This document shows positions 51,649-60,060 of a DNA stretch of 64,000 nucleotides, in pieces. This stretch comes from Citrobacter freundii (GTDB lineage: Bacteria; Bacteroidota; Bacteroidia; Chitinophagales; Chitinophagaceae). Below the pieces are notes generated by a model. The model made no database searches. It had not been told where the DNA came from and was given only the letters and a program-made list of their open reading frames with translations. The position numbers and the translations under genes are program-made. The stretch's first letter is position 1; each line of letters begins with the position of its first letter. The stretch covers positions 3,911 to 67,910 of the forward strand of contig QFQQ01000034.1 of assembly GCA_003243445.1 (NCBI GenBank), given 5' to 3'.

Positions 51649-52494
51649 TTAACTATGATATTCTATCAGCCCTGTCATAGGCTTCTTTATAACTTTACCT
51701 AATTCAAATTCATAGCTATGGCAAAGTTGGGCCAGCACATCGCGGAACCCATACGCCACACTGCCCACAAAGTTCACCGGATGCGACCATATTTCCCTGT
51801 ATTTACACAAATGATTAAAGAAAAAATCATTCAAACCATCTTCGATTATGTTTTCGATCATGTAATGGTTGCGGTTTTCTGCAAGAAATGTTGCAAAACT
51901 GGCCAGATACCGATTGGGTAATGGCTTTTTGTAGACATTTTCGAGTATCTCCGTTGGATTGGTCATATAAGTCAGATCAAATCTTCCGCGAAGCTCATCA
52001 TCAAATGTTCCATACATATAATACTGGACCACTTTTTTGCCGAGATAGGCGCCGCTCCCTTCATCACCCAGTACATAACCTATTCCGGGTCTGTTAGACA
52101 GGATCTTTTTGCCGTTGTAATAACAGGAGTTGGACCCGGTGCCAAGTATAGCAGCCACACCTTTCTGATCACCGCAAAGCGCACGCGCTGCAGCCAGCAT
52201 ATCGTGCGTCACCTGCAATGTTTTTGCTTCCGGGAAAACACGTTTCAGGGATTTCTTAACTATCAGGACATTGTCTGGGTTGGAACAACCGGTACCATAA
52301 TAATAGATCTCATCTATCTCAGCTCCTTTGAGCTTTGGTCTGAGCTCTTTCAACAATAGTTCACTGATCTGTTCTCCGTTCAGAAAATAAGGGCTGATAC
52401 CCTGTGTGATCACTGATTTTACTTTTCCATGGCCTACCAATGTCCATTCAGATTTGGTAGCACCGCAGTCGGCAATTAATTTGACTGAAGGCAT
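51649..52494 (-). CDS. BadF/BadG/BcrA-type ATPase, probable N-acetylglucosamine kinase
   Basis: The ATG at 52494 (MPSVKLIADCGATKSEWTLV, 281 residues) gives the expected actin-fold phosphate-1 motif at the N-terminus; 49 extra upstream codons to 52641 are rejected. AAILGTGSNSCYYNGKKI is the phosphate-2 motif and PGIGYVLGDEGSGAYLGK the substrate loop typical of N-acetylglucosamine kinases. Next to murQ it probably phosphorylates GlcNAc or a related amino sugar released during peptidoglycan turnover. Confidence 0.85.
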   Translation of the reverse strand: MPSVKLIADCGATKSEWTLVGHGKVKSVITQGISPYFLNGEQISELLLKELRPKLKGAEIDEIYYYGTGCSNPDNVLIVKKSLKRVFPEAKTLQVTHDMLAAARALCGDQKGVAAILGTGSNSCYYNGKKILSNRPGIGYVLGDEGSGAYLGKKVVQYYMYGTFDDELRGRFDLTYMTNPTEILENVYKKPLPNRYLASFATFLAENRNHYMIENIIEDGLNDFFFNHLCKYREIWSHPVNFVGSVAYGFRDVLAQLCHSYEFELGKVIKKPMTGLIEYHS

Positions 52495-52656
52495 GATATG
52501 AATTTGTATTCCATGTTTATCGTTACAGGCGGTGAAAATGGTGTGTATGGATGAATGTTTAACATCCGGATAACCACCAATCTGGCTGCCTCTTTCAAGG
52601 CAACAAACCATAAACAGTAAACTTTGTCTATTTTGCGGCAAATTTCAGCAAAATAA

Positions 52657-54252
52657 ATGATGGGAAGTAAAAAATTACAGGTTTGGTTACCTCTTCTTTT
52701 CTCGGTTGTATTGATAGCAGGAATGTTCTTCGGTTACAAACTGAATAAAGGCGGCAATTCGAAAGGCTTTTTTAAAACCAGCAGGCCTACCTCTTTGCAG
52801 GAGGCACTGGATCTGATCCGTACAAAGTATGTTGATCCTGTAAACCTGGATTCATTGCAGGGCGGTGCGATCCAGGAGATGATGAGTGAGCTCGATCCGC
52901 ATTCGGTATATTTTCCACCCGTTGAAGCAAAAGAATCTGTGGAAGACCTCGCGGGCAATTTTGACGGCATCGGCGTTGAGTTCAATGTATTTGAAGATAC
53001 CGTGAATATCGTATATGTGATGCCAAAAGGTCCGAGTGAAGACGCCGGTCTGTTGCTGGGTGATAAGATCATTGCGGTAAATGATTCATCGCTTGTCGGA
53101 ACCTATGCAACATCAGCACGGATCAAAGAATTTATCCGTGGTAAAAGCGGATCTACGGCAGCAATCACCATTGTCCGCGATGGAAAGAAAATGGTATTGA
53201 ATGTAAAACGCGGCAGTATTCCCGTGCCTTCTGTTGATGCGGCTTATATGATCGACAAGACGACCGGTTACATCAAACTCAATAAATTCACGGCCAACAG
53301 CTATGAAGAATTTATGAGGGCGCTCGAGGACCTGAATAAGCTCGGGATGAAAGAACTGATCTATGATCTCCGGGGTAACAATGGAGGCTTTATGAATGAA
53401 GCCATCGATATGGCTGATGAATTTCTTGACGGTGATAAACTGATCGTGTATACGGAAGGTCTTCACAACAAGAAAAGAGAATACCGGTGCAAACGCCCGG
53501 GATTGTTTGAAACAGGTAAACTGATCGTATTGATCGATGAACTGTCTGCCAGTGCAAGTGAAGTGCTGGTTGGTGCATTACAGGATTGGGATCGTGCAAC
53601 GATCGTTGGCCGCCGCAGTTTTGGTAAAGGTCTTGTGCTGGAGCAATATGATCTGAGTGATGGTTCATCTATCCGTCTCACTGTTGCACGTTATTATACG
53701 CCGCTTGGCAGGAGCATTCAGCGTCCGTATGATAAAGGCAAGAAAGTGTACATGGATGAGATCTGGGAAAGATATTCGAATGGTGAAGCGCTGGTTGCTG
53801 ATTCCAATAAGATCAATAATGGAAAAGAGTTCAGGACGCCTGCGGGTCATATTGTATTTGGTGGTGGCGGGATCATGCCGGATGTGTTTGTTCCGCTCGA
53901 TACATCAAGTTATCCTTCCAGTATCAATCGTTTGTTCATCAATGGTACATCCAACAGTTTTGTCTATATGTATTACCTGAAGAACCGTGCGCAGATAGAT
54001 AAATACACATCAGCTACAGATTATGCGCAGCATTTTAATCAGACCGCGCAGATGTGGGGTGAGTTTACACAATATGCAGCATCAAGGGATTCAGTCAATC
54101 TGGGTACCCTGAATCTTAAACAGCAGGAAACGCTTCAGCGTCGCCTGGAGGCATTATTGGGAAGATTCCGCTGGAGGAATAACGGATATATCCAGGTGTT
54201 GAATCATGATGATGCGGCGGTGAATAAGGCGATCGAGCTGGCGAAGAAGTAG
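52657..54252 (+). CDS. C-terminal processing peptidase (S41, CtpA/Prc type)
   Basis: A 531-residue periplasmic protease anchored or secreted through an N-terminal hydrophobic segment (residues 8-26). An N-terminal helical part (LQEALDLIRTKYVDP) is followed by the PDZ domain (about 85-175: GIGVEFNVFEDTVNIVYVMP, SEDAGLLLGDKIIAVN) and the S41 core: YIKLNKFTANSYEEFM, LIYDLRGNNGGFMNEAIDMA, the nucleophile Ser in ELSASASEVLVGALQDWD near residue 300 and the general-base Lys in RRSFGKGLVL near 330. It probably trims C-termini of periplasmic or lipoprotein substrates. It is divergent from the kinase gene. Confidence 0.94.
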   Translation: MMGSKKLQVWLPLLFSVVLIAGMFFGYKLNKGGNSKGFFKTSRPTSLQEALDLIRTKYVDPVNLDSLQGGAIQEMMSELDPHSVYFPPVEAKESVEDLAGNFDGIGVEFNVFEDTVNIVYVMPKGPSEDAGLLLGDKIIAVNDSSLVGTYATSARIKEFIRGKSGSTAAITIVRDGKKMVLNVKRGSIPVPSVDAAYMIDKTTGYIKLNKFTANSYEEFMRALEDLNKLGMKELIYDLRGNNGGFMNEAIDMADEFLDGDKLIVYTEGLHNKKREYRCKRPGLFETGKLIVLIDELSASASEVLVGALQDWDRATIVGRRSFGKGLVLEQYDLSDGSSIRLTVARYYTPLGRSIQRPYDKGKKVYMDEIWERYSNGEALVADSNKINNGKEFRTPAGHIVFGGGGIMPDVFVPLDTSSYPSSINRLFINGTSNSFVYMYYLKNRAQIDKYTSATDYAQHFNQTAQMWGEFTQYAASRDSVNLGTLNLKQQETLQRRLEALLGRFRWRNNGYIQVLNHDDAAVNKAIELAKK

Positions 54253-54254
54253 GG

Positions 54255-54290
54255 AATCGATGATCGATGTTTGGATGGCCGATGACCGGT
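54255..54290. repeat. single family B arm after the S41 gene
   Basis: TCGATGATCGATGTTTGGAT and GGCCGATGACCGG units follow the stop codon by three bases. No opposite arm is visible before the terminator at 54501. Confidence 0.6.
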
Positions 54291-54420
54291 TTTCTTAGAA
54301 GCTATGTGATTTGTCTGATGGCTGGTAATTGATATCGGGAAGGCTTTGAACGGGAAGAAAGATCGCAGAGATACCGTATAGACAGCGCATAGACTGTGTA
54401 AGGTTTGTAGGAATGTTGTG

Positions 54421-54489
54421 GGGATTTAGTACACTAATGGTACACTAAAGCCGGGGTTTTCATAGGGATTTAGTACACTAATGGTACAC
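54421..54489. repeat. exact 25-bp direct repeat (GTACACTAATGGTACAC core)
   Basis: The same 25 bases (GGGATTTAGTACACTAATGG then TACAC) occur at 54421-54445 and 54465-54489 with a 19-nt gap. Each copy contains two TGGTACACTAA-like 11-bp subunits. It lies between the S41 gene and its terminator. It could be a protein-binding site or a slippage product. Confidence 0.85.
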
Positions 54490-54500
54490 CTGGAAATCAT

Positions 54501-54539
54501 AAAAAACAAGAGCGCCTTTTTAGGGCGCTCTTGTTTTTT
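54501..54539. terminator. strong bidirectional terminator
   Basis: AAAAAACAAGAGCGCC (54501-54516) and GGCGCTCTTGTTTTTT (54524-54539) form a perfect 16-bp stem with a 7-nt loop. It has A and T tracts on both sides and serves the convergent S41 and 54577-54984 genes. Confidence 0.92.
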
Positions 54540-54576
54540 ATGTTCACTTTTTCAGTTGGTCAGGTCTGATGGCTAT

Positions 54577-54984
54577 TTATTGATTATCGAGTTCTACTCT
54601 GATCTTGTCTTTGAGGATCTGTTTCATCAGCTCTTTGTTTTCTTCCCACCATTTTCTTTCGATCTTGTAGGAACCGAAGAGTCCGAGGCCTCCGCCGACT
54701 GCGATCAGGGAGAAATAGATGGCTTCATTTCCACGGTCATGAATGCTGGCCAGCAGATAGTGATCACACATATAAGCCAGGAAAAGTCCGGCGCCTGCAC
54801 CAATCAGCAAAAGCGACCATTTGAGGTTTTTAAACGGTACGGGCAGGCTGGCGAACTCTTTTGGATTCCTGCCTTTTTCGATCAGTGCCAGGTTCTCCCG
54901 CTTTTGCATATAGAATATTCCGAAGATCAGTAAAAAGAAACTCAGTGGGATCAATATTGCCACGAGCATTTCTGTGCCTTGCAT
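54577..54984 (-). CDS. small membrane protein (DUF6249-like)
   Basis: A 135-residue protein with three predicted membrane helices (MLVAILIPLSFFLLIFGIFY; LKWSLLLIGAGAGLFLAYM; AIYFSLIAVGGGLGLFGSY) and a conserved-type cytoplasmic loop NLALIEKGRNPKEFA. The C-terminal tail is charged. This pattern fits the DUF6249 group, of unknown function. It is divergent from the sigma factor gene at 55507 and may belong to the same envelope-related locus. Confidence 0.6.
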   Translation of the reverse strand: MQGTEMLVAILIPLSFFLLIFGIFYMQKRENLALIEKGRNPKEFASLPVPFKNLKWSLLLIGAGAGLFLAYMCDHYLLASIHDRGNEAIYFSLIAVGGGLGLFGSYKIERKWWEENKELMKQILKDKIRVELDNQ

Positions 54985-55130
54985 AACTTACTATTTATTA
55001 TTGTTTTAATGTTGTTCTGCTCTCTTTGACTACGGTTCGTTCAACCAGGTTACAGCCATCGAAAACTTTTTTTGAAAACCGGTTTCAGGAAGTAGGACTA
55101 CGGGGGGAAGGAGGAGGTTACAGAATATTT

Positions 55131-55454
55131 GATGGTCGATGTTCGATGGTCGATGAGCAGTCCTTAGCCTGGAACCGCTGTTTGAACGGGGATTTATTGG
55201 ATTATTGGGATCAGGAGGATTCGACTCTGAGAATTAAAAAAGGCATATACATTCTATCAAAATCCTAAAAATCCGATTGTACTACCTAAGGATAGTTAAA
55301 TGGGATTAATAGGATTTAATAGGAAAGAGTTTGCTTATCAATTCTCAGAGTCGAATCCTCCTGATCCCAATAATCCAATAAATCCCCGTTCAAACAGCGG
55401 AATCAAACTAAGACTATCCATCGACCATCGACCATCGAACACCGATCATCGAAT
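55131..55454. repeat. family B arms flanking a family G inverted repeat
   Basis: Outer family B arms at about 55131-55158 (GATGGTCGATGTTCGATGGT) and 55416-55454 (CCATCGACCATCGACCATCG) enclose the 61-bp family G inverted repeat described separately. It lies upstream of the sigma factor gene, in the gap between divergent genes; the right arm ends close to a TACTTTG element (about 55461). Confidence 0.8.
55175..55400. repeat. family G inverted repeat, perfect 61-bp arms
   Basis: Left arm 55175-55235 and right arm 55340-55400 are perfectly complementary over 61 bp, with a 104-nt spacer that itself has opposed units (AATCCTAAAAATCC and GGATTAATAGGATTT). The arms read as loose GGATTTATT, GGATTATT, GGGATCAGG, AGGATTCG units. 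A second copy of the element is at 58211-58412. Confidence 0.95.
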
Positions 55455-55506
55455 TTCCCGTACTTTGCTGTAACCAAACTCCCCCACCTGTAGTCTAAAC
55501 TGCTGT

Positions 55507-56088
55507 ATGTCGACCGGGCAAAATGATAATGAGCTCATTAGCAAAGTGCTAGGGGGAGATCAACAGGCGTATGCCGTGTTGGTCGACCGCTACAAGAGCT
55601 ATGTGTTTACGCTGGCGCTGCGGTTTACGAAGAACCGGGAGGATGCGGAGGAAGTATCGCAGGATATATTTATTAAAGCATACAGGGCACTGGCTGATTT
55701 CAGAGGTGCTTCAAAATTCAGCACCTGGCTTTATACGATCGTGAATACGACCTGCATTACTTTCCTGAGAAAGAAAAGACTGGAAGTGCATTCGCTGGAT
55801 AATGAAAAGGTATTTGAAGTAGCGGACAGCCTTGACTCTGGGATGCGGGCCAACCAGGTTGAACAGAAATCGCGGATCGCCATGGTAAACCAGGCGATCG
55901 CTTTACTGAGCAGCGATGATGCGGAGATCATCACCTTGTTTTATAAAGGTGAACAAAGCCTCGATGAAATTGCGCAGGTGCTCGGGATTGAACCTAATGC
56001 CGTGAAAGTGCGGTTGCACCGGGCCAGGACCCGGTTGAAAGATAAAATGCAAAAGCATTTTGCAGCTGAAGTAAATGATCTGAACTGA
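55507..56088 (+). CDS. ECF-type RNA polymerase sigma factor
   Basis: A 193-residue alternative sigma factor. Region 2 is VDRYKSYVFTLALRFTKNRE and DAEEVSQDIFIKAYRALADF through FSTWLYTIVNTTCITFLRKK (about 22-87). Region 4 is LLSSDDAEIITLFYKGEQSL and LDEIAQVLGIEPNAVKVRLH (about 135-180), followed by RARTRLKDKM. It should direct polymerase to stress or envelope genes. The next gene, 17 bp downstream, is a membrane protein with the layout of an anti-sigma factor, so the two are a probable regulatory pair. Confidence 0.92.
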   Translation: MSTGQNDNELISKVLGGDQQAYAVLVDRYKSYVFTLALRFTKNREDAEEVSQDIFIKAYRALADFRGASKFSTWLYTIVNTTCITFLRKKRLEVHSLDNEKVFEVADSLDSGMRANQVEQKSRIAMVNQAIALLSSDDAEIITLFYKGEQSLDEIAQVLGIEPNAVKVRLHRARTRLKDKMQKHFAAEVNDLN

Positions 56089-56105
56089 TCCTAAAATTGA
56101 ATGAT

Positions 56106-56618
56106 ATGAGTGAACAACTGAACATGGAGGAACGTCTTTGGGAATACATTGACGGTATGTCTACTCCCGCGGAGATGACGGTGATCGAACAGCTCATCCA
56201 GTCCGATGCGGCATGGCGTGCGAAGTATGGAGAATTGCTGGAAGCGCATTCATTGCTACTGTCATCCGAACTGGAAGAGCCATCCATGCGCTTTACCAAA
56301 AACGTGATGGAGGAGATCGCTTTGCTGCAGATCGCGCCTGCGGCAAAAACATATATCAACAAAAAGATCATCTGGGGCATTGCGATATTCTTTATCACCA
56401 TGATCGCGGGTTTCCTGATCTATGGAATCGGGCAGGTAAAATGGTCAAGCGGAACGGGTGATTCAAAAATACCGGTTGATTTCAGCCAGATTGATCTCAG
56501 CCCGATGTTCAGCAATACATTCATTAATGCGTTTATGATGATGAACGTTGTATTAGGACTTTTCCTGCTGGATCGCTATCTCTCCAATAAACGCAAAAAA
56601 GTTCAGAAAGAAGCTTGA
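56106..56618 (+). CDS. putative membrane anti-sigma factor
   Basis: The ATG at 56106 (MSEQLNMEERLWEYIDGMST) gives 170 residues. The N-terminal cytoplasmic part is helical and has the ERLWEYIDG...AEMTVIEQLIQSDAAW pattern seen in anti-sigma N-termini, without the zinc-binding His/Cys motif. Two membrane helices follow (about 80-105 and 145-165). It is transcribed with the sigma factor and probably sequesters it. The identification relies mainly on position and layout. Confidence 0.7.
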   Translation: MSEQLNMEERLWEYIDGMSTPAEMTVIEQLIQSDAAWRAKYGELLEAHSLLLSSELEEPSMRFTKNVMEEIALLQIAPAAKTYINKKIIWGIAIFFITMIAGFLIYGIGQVKWSSGTGDSKIPVDFSQIDLSPMFSNTFINAFMMMNVVLGLFLLDRYLSNKRKKVQKEA

Positions 56619-56646
56619 TGATGTAATGTCATTGAGTCCGGTCGGG

Positions 56647-56671
56647 GCCTCCTGCAAAGGAGGCTCTTTTA
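56647..56671 (+). terminator. terminator after the sigma/anti-sigma operon
   Basis: GCCTCCT, loop GCAA and AGGAGGC (56647-56664) form a perfect 7-bp stem followed by TCTTTTATTT. Confidence 0.75.
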
Positions 56672-56728
56672 TTTACAGTTCATACATGTTTATTTACAAT
56701 GAAAGATTTTTGTCTGTAAGTTTATTTC

Positions 56729-57754
56729 ATGAAAAGGCTTTCGTTTTTATTCCTGTTGCTTTTAACCATGCAGTTGTTTGCCCAGCCGGAAAAGCTTGGT
56801 ACAATTGAAGTGTTTGGTTCAGCGAACGCATCGTTTGCGGATATTATTAAAGCAACTGGTTATAAAGAAGGCGATTCGATCGTGCGTCAGCGTTACGACA
56901 AAGCCGCGATCGAAAAAAGAATCCGATCCATTCCTGGAATAGTAGCTGCAGATGTTACGCTGGTCTGTTGCGATGATAAGCAGCAGCGTTCCATTCTTTA
57001 TATTGGTGTAAGTGATGCTGCTGTTTCCCATAACGCATATCATGATACACCTGCTGGAGATGTAAAACTTGATCCGTATATACTTGCTGTCTATGATCGT
57101 TATGACGTGGCGCTCGATGATGCGGTAAGAGCAGGACAGGCCGCTGAAAATGATGAAGAAGGACATGTGCTGCTCTCCTATCCTCCTATCATCCCATTAC
57201 AGGACAGCCTGCAACTATATGCGGCCTCGCATCTTTCAATATTAAAGCAGGTGTTGCGTGGTGCAGCCGACCCGGCACAACGGCAAGCTGCCTCGTGGAT
57301 CATAGCGTTTACCACAGATAAAAAGACTGTGGTGGAAGATCTGCTTTATGCCACTGATGATGCAGATGAAACAGTACGCAATAACGCTACACGTGCATTG
57401 GCTGTGCTGGCGCGGTATACAGATCTTCATCCTTCATCGGGAATTGTAATACCAGCTGCCCCATTTATCAGGAAACTCAATTCTTTTATCTGGACGGACA
57501 GGAACAAAGGCCTGATGGTGCTTGAAGCGTTGACACGCAAACGTGATGATAAGGTATTGCAATTAATAAGGACTGATGGATTGCTGCCGATAATACAAAT
57601 GGCCCGGTGGAAAAATCCGGGCCATGCAATGTTTTCGCTGATGATCCTGGGGCGGATCGCTGGTATTTCAGACGATGCTATTTTTGCTGCGTATAATGCC
57701 GATGATAGAAACGTATTGATAGATGAGTGGATACAGAAGATCAGCAACCGTTAA
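56729..57754 (+). CDS. secreted protein with POTRA-like N-terminus and HEAT-like repeats
   Basis: A 341-residue protein with a signal peptide (MKRLSFLFLLLLTMQLFA, cleavage after FAQ). Residues about 22-95 (IEVFGSANASFADIIKATGY, KEGDSIVRQRYDKAAIEKRI, IPGIVAADVTLVCC) follow the POTRA beta-alpha-alpha-beta-beta pattern. The C-terminal two-thirds is alpha-helical with HEAT-like pairs (QAASWIIAFTTDKKTVVEDL, ADETVRNNATRALAVLARYT, LMVLEALTRKRDDKVLQLIR). No enzyme motif is present. It is probably a periplasmic binding or scaffold protein. Its 3' end overlaps the convergent gene by four bases. Confidence 0.6.
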   Translation: MKRLSFLFLLLLTMQLFAQPEKLGTIEVFGSANASFADIIKATGYKEGDSIVRQRYDKAAIEKRIRSIPGIVAADVTLVCCDDKQQRSILYIGVSDAAVSHNAYHDTPAGDVKLDPYILAVYDRYDVALDDAVRAGQAAENDEEGHVLLSYPPIIPLQDSLQLYAASHLSILKQVLRGAADPAQRQAASWIIAFTTDKKTVVEDLLYATDDADETVRNNATRALAVLARYTDLHPSSGIVIPAAPFIRKLNSFIWTDRNKGLMVLEALTRKRDDKVLQLIRTDGLLPIIQMARWKNPGHAMFSLMILGRIAGISDDAIFAAYNADDRNVLIDEWIQKISNR

Positions 57755-58158
57755 TCCAAACCACCGCTTTTCCTGTTCTTCAGTTTTTCACGCAATGTGG
57801 CCCTTTTTTCCTGTTGCAGGTCTTTATACTTTTCAAATTGTTCTTCTGTCAACACTTCTTTCAGTTCTTTATTCTTATCCTTATTATCTCCTTTTACCGC
57901 TTTTGCTTTTTCCATTTTTGATCCTTCACCTTTCAGTGATTCCTGGTTCTTTTGTGCATATTTCAGATTGATATCATACACTTTAGTGGTTTGTTCATCT
58001 GATAACGACAATTCTGTTTTCATTTTGTCGGTAAGCGTTTTCGCTCTTGCTTCCGGGGAATGGGCCGTAGAATCTTTTTGTGCAGATGCGCCGGCGGCGA
58101 TAGCTAAGAAGAGCGTGGCGATAAGGACTGTTTTTCTGGCTACGTTGGAGATTTTCAT
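57751..58158 (-). CDS. Spy/CpxP-like periplasmic protein
   Basis: A 135-residue protein with a signal peptide (cleavage after GASAQ, about residue 26). The mature part is all helical and highly charged, with two LTxxQ-like motifs (LSLSDEQTTKVYDIN and VLTEEQFEKYKDLQQEK), as in Spy/CpxP periplasmic chaperones. It probably binds misfolded proteins or takes part in envelope-stress sensing. The neighbouring sigma/anti-sigma pair suits that role. Start ATG at 58158; convergent overlap with the upstream gene at 57751-57754. Confidence 0.7.
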   Translation of the reverse strand: MKISNVARKTVLIATLFLAIAAGASAQKDSTAHSPEARAKTLTDKMKTELSLSDEQTTKVYDINLKYAQKNQESLKGEGSKMEKAKAVKGDNKDKNKELKEVLTEEQFEKYKDLQQEKRATLREKLKNRKSGGLD

Positions 58159-58210
58159 TTTTAAAAGTTTTCAGGATAGACTGAGCCTGGGTAGAAAGGT
58201 TTAACGGGGG

Positions 58211-58412
58211 ACGGGGATTTATTGGATTATTGGGATCAGGAGGATTTCAGCCTTAGAATTGGGTAAGGTAGATACATCCTACTTAATCCTAAAAATCCTA
58301 AGGTGCGGTCCGCAAACAGCAGCATGGGATTTTTAGGATTTAATTGGGACATTTCCAGTTTCAATTCTAAGACTGAAATCCTCCTGATCCCAATAATCCA
58401 ATAAATCCCCGT
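58211..58412. repeat. family G inverted repeat, 50-bp arms
   Basis: Left arm 58211-58260 and right arm 58363-58412 match at 49 of 50 positions, with a 102-nt spacer. The outer 35 bp are nearly identical to the family G arms at 55190-55225. The inner spacer again has opposed TAATCCTAAAAATCCTAAG and GGATTTTTAGGATTTAAT units. It lies between divergent genes; the right arm ends eight bases before the cbs -7 box. Confidence 0.95.
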
Positions 58413-58419
58413 AAGGCCG

Positions 58420-58427
58420 TACCTTTG
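58420..58427 (+). promoter_or_regulatory. -7 promoter box of cbs
   Basis: TACCTTTG, an exact TAnnTTTG match, 19 bp before the ATG at 58447; the same sequence and spacing as at plsC. Confidence 0.6.
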
Positions 58428-58446
58428 TGCCGCCAAAAACCTTACA

Positions 58447-59805
58447 ATGAATATCAAGAATAACATTCTCGAAACGATAGGAAATACACCATTGATCCGG
58501 TTGAATAAAGTGGCGAAGGATCTCCCCTGCACTGTGCTGGCGAAAGTGGATTATTTCAACCCCGGCAATTCCATCAAAGACCGCATGGCATTGAAGATGG
58601 TTGAAGTGGCCGAGCAGGAAGGAAAACTGAAGCCCGGGGGTACCATTATCGAAGGTACAAGCGGTAATACGGGTATGGGCCTTGCACTGGCTGCTGTGGT
58701 GAAAGGATACAAATGCATATTTGTTACAACAGATAAACAATCAAAAGAAAAAGCGGATATCCTGAAAGCGGTTGGCGCTGAAGTCATCGTTTGCCCGACG
58801 AATGTTTTGCCGGAAGATCCGCGTAGCTATTACAGCGTGGCGGCGAGGCTGGCGAAAGAAGTGCCCAACTCTTATCATATGAATCAGTATGATAATCTCG
58901 CAAACCGCCTCGCGCATTATGAAACGACCGGTCCGGAGATCTGGGAGCAGACTGGTGGAAAGATCACTCACCTGGTGTGTACCGCTGGTACGGGTGGGAC
59001 CATTACCGGCACCGCAATGTATCTGAAAGAGAAGAATCCAGCTATACAGATCTGGGCAATCGATGTGTATGGTTCATTGCTTACAAAGTATTTCAATACC
59101 GGTGAGATCGACATGAATGAAGTTCACCCATACATAAGTGAAGGCTTTGGTGAAGACTTTGTGCCGAAGAATTATGATATGAGCGTGATCGATAAGTTTG
59201 AGCAGGTAACCGATAAAGACGGTGCGGTAATGGCGCGTAAACTGGCCCGCGAGGAAGGATTGTTCTGCGGATATAGCGCCGGAAGCTGTTTGCAGGGATT
59301 GATGCAGTTAAAAAGCAGTCTTAAGAAAGATGATGTGGTGGTCTGCATTTTCCATGATCATGGCAGCCGCTATGTGGCCAAGATCTACAATGATCAGTGG
59401 ATGATCGAACGCGGATTCCTGGATGTGAAGACCTTTAAGGATGTGGTCAGTTCAAGAGGCACCAAGCGGCTGATCACTATTGAAGCAGATAAATCTGTAG
59501 CGGAAGCGGTTGACCTGATGAAGAAGTATGATATCGAACAGATCCCGGTTATGAATGGCGAAGGACCGATCGGCGCGATCAGCGAAGGCGGCCTGTTCCA
59601 AAAAGTTTTCGACAATCCTGAGATCAAGAGCTCAAAGGTGAAAGATGTGTTGGAACCTACACTCCCAATTGTTCCCTTTGATACCCCAGTTGAGAAATTA
59701 AGTCCCCTTATTACTAAAGGAAATGGGGCCATTCTTTCCAAAGACGAGGCAGGCAATTATCATATTATCACAAAATATGACATCCTGCAGGCACTGGGCA
59801 AATAA
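58447..59805 (+). CDS. cystathionine beta-synthase-type PLP enzyme with CBS pair
   Basis: A 452-residue fold-type II PLP enzyme. The PLP Lys is in NPGNSIKDRMALKMVE (about 43), the phosphate loop near GTSGNTGMGLALA, and TAGTGGTITGTAMYLKEKNP binds the cofactor. The C-terminal third has two CBS domains (VSSRGTKRLITIEADKSVAE; MKKYDIEQIPVMNGEGPIGA; IVPFDTPVEKLSPLITKGNG). With this domain order it most likely condenses serine and homocysteine to cystathionine, although an O-acetylserine-using cysteine synthase with CBS domains is possible. The N-terminal haem domain of animal CBS is absent. Confidence 0.9.
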   Translation: MNIKNNILETIGNTPLIRLNKVAKDLPCTVLAKVDYFNPGNSIKDRMALKMVEVAEQEGKLKPGGTIIEGTSGNTGMGLALAAVVKGYKCIFVTTDKQSKEKADILKAVGAEVIVCPTNVLPEDPRSYYSVAARLAKEVPNSYHMNQYDNLANRLAHYETTGPEIWEQTGGKITHLVCTAGTGGTITGTAMYLKEKNPAIQIWAIDVYGSLLTKYFNTGEIDMNEVHPYISEGFGEDFVPKNYDMSVIDKFEQVTDKDGAVMARKLAREEGLFCGYSAGSCLQGLMQLKSSLKKDDVVVCIFHDHGSRYVAKIYNDQWMIERGFLDVKTFKDVVSSRGTKRLITIEADKSVAEAVDLMKKYDIEQIPVMNGEGPIGAISEGGLFQKVFDNPEIKSSKVKDVLEPTLPIVPFDTPVEKLSPLITKGNGAILSKDEAGNYHIITKYDILQALGK

Positions 59806-59834
59806 CCGCAACAATAAAGCAAAGAGTTTGACGT

Positions 59835-59868
59835 AAGGCTTCCGGAAACGTTTCCAGAGGCCTTTTTT
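59835..59868 (+). terminator. terminator of cbs
   Basis: AAGGCTTCCGGAAACGTTTC and CAGAGGCCTT form a long stem with two mismatches, followed by TTTTTT, 30 nt after the stop. Confidence 0.8.
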
Positions 59869-60060
59869 CGTAGAATTACGATTACTTTTCGCGTTGATAC
59901 CGCAATGGGAAATTCGATGGTTTACGATAAATGTGGGAAATACTGAGACATCCAAATCGGTCAAAAATGCGCTATCGTATTAAAGCTATCCTAATTATTT
60001 TTGATCCGGAAGTTGATTGGTAACAATCATTATCAAATCCAATACCGAAAAGCCAGATCC

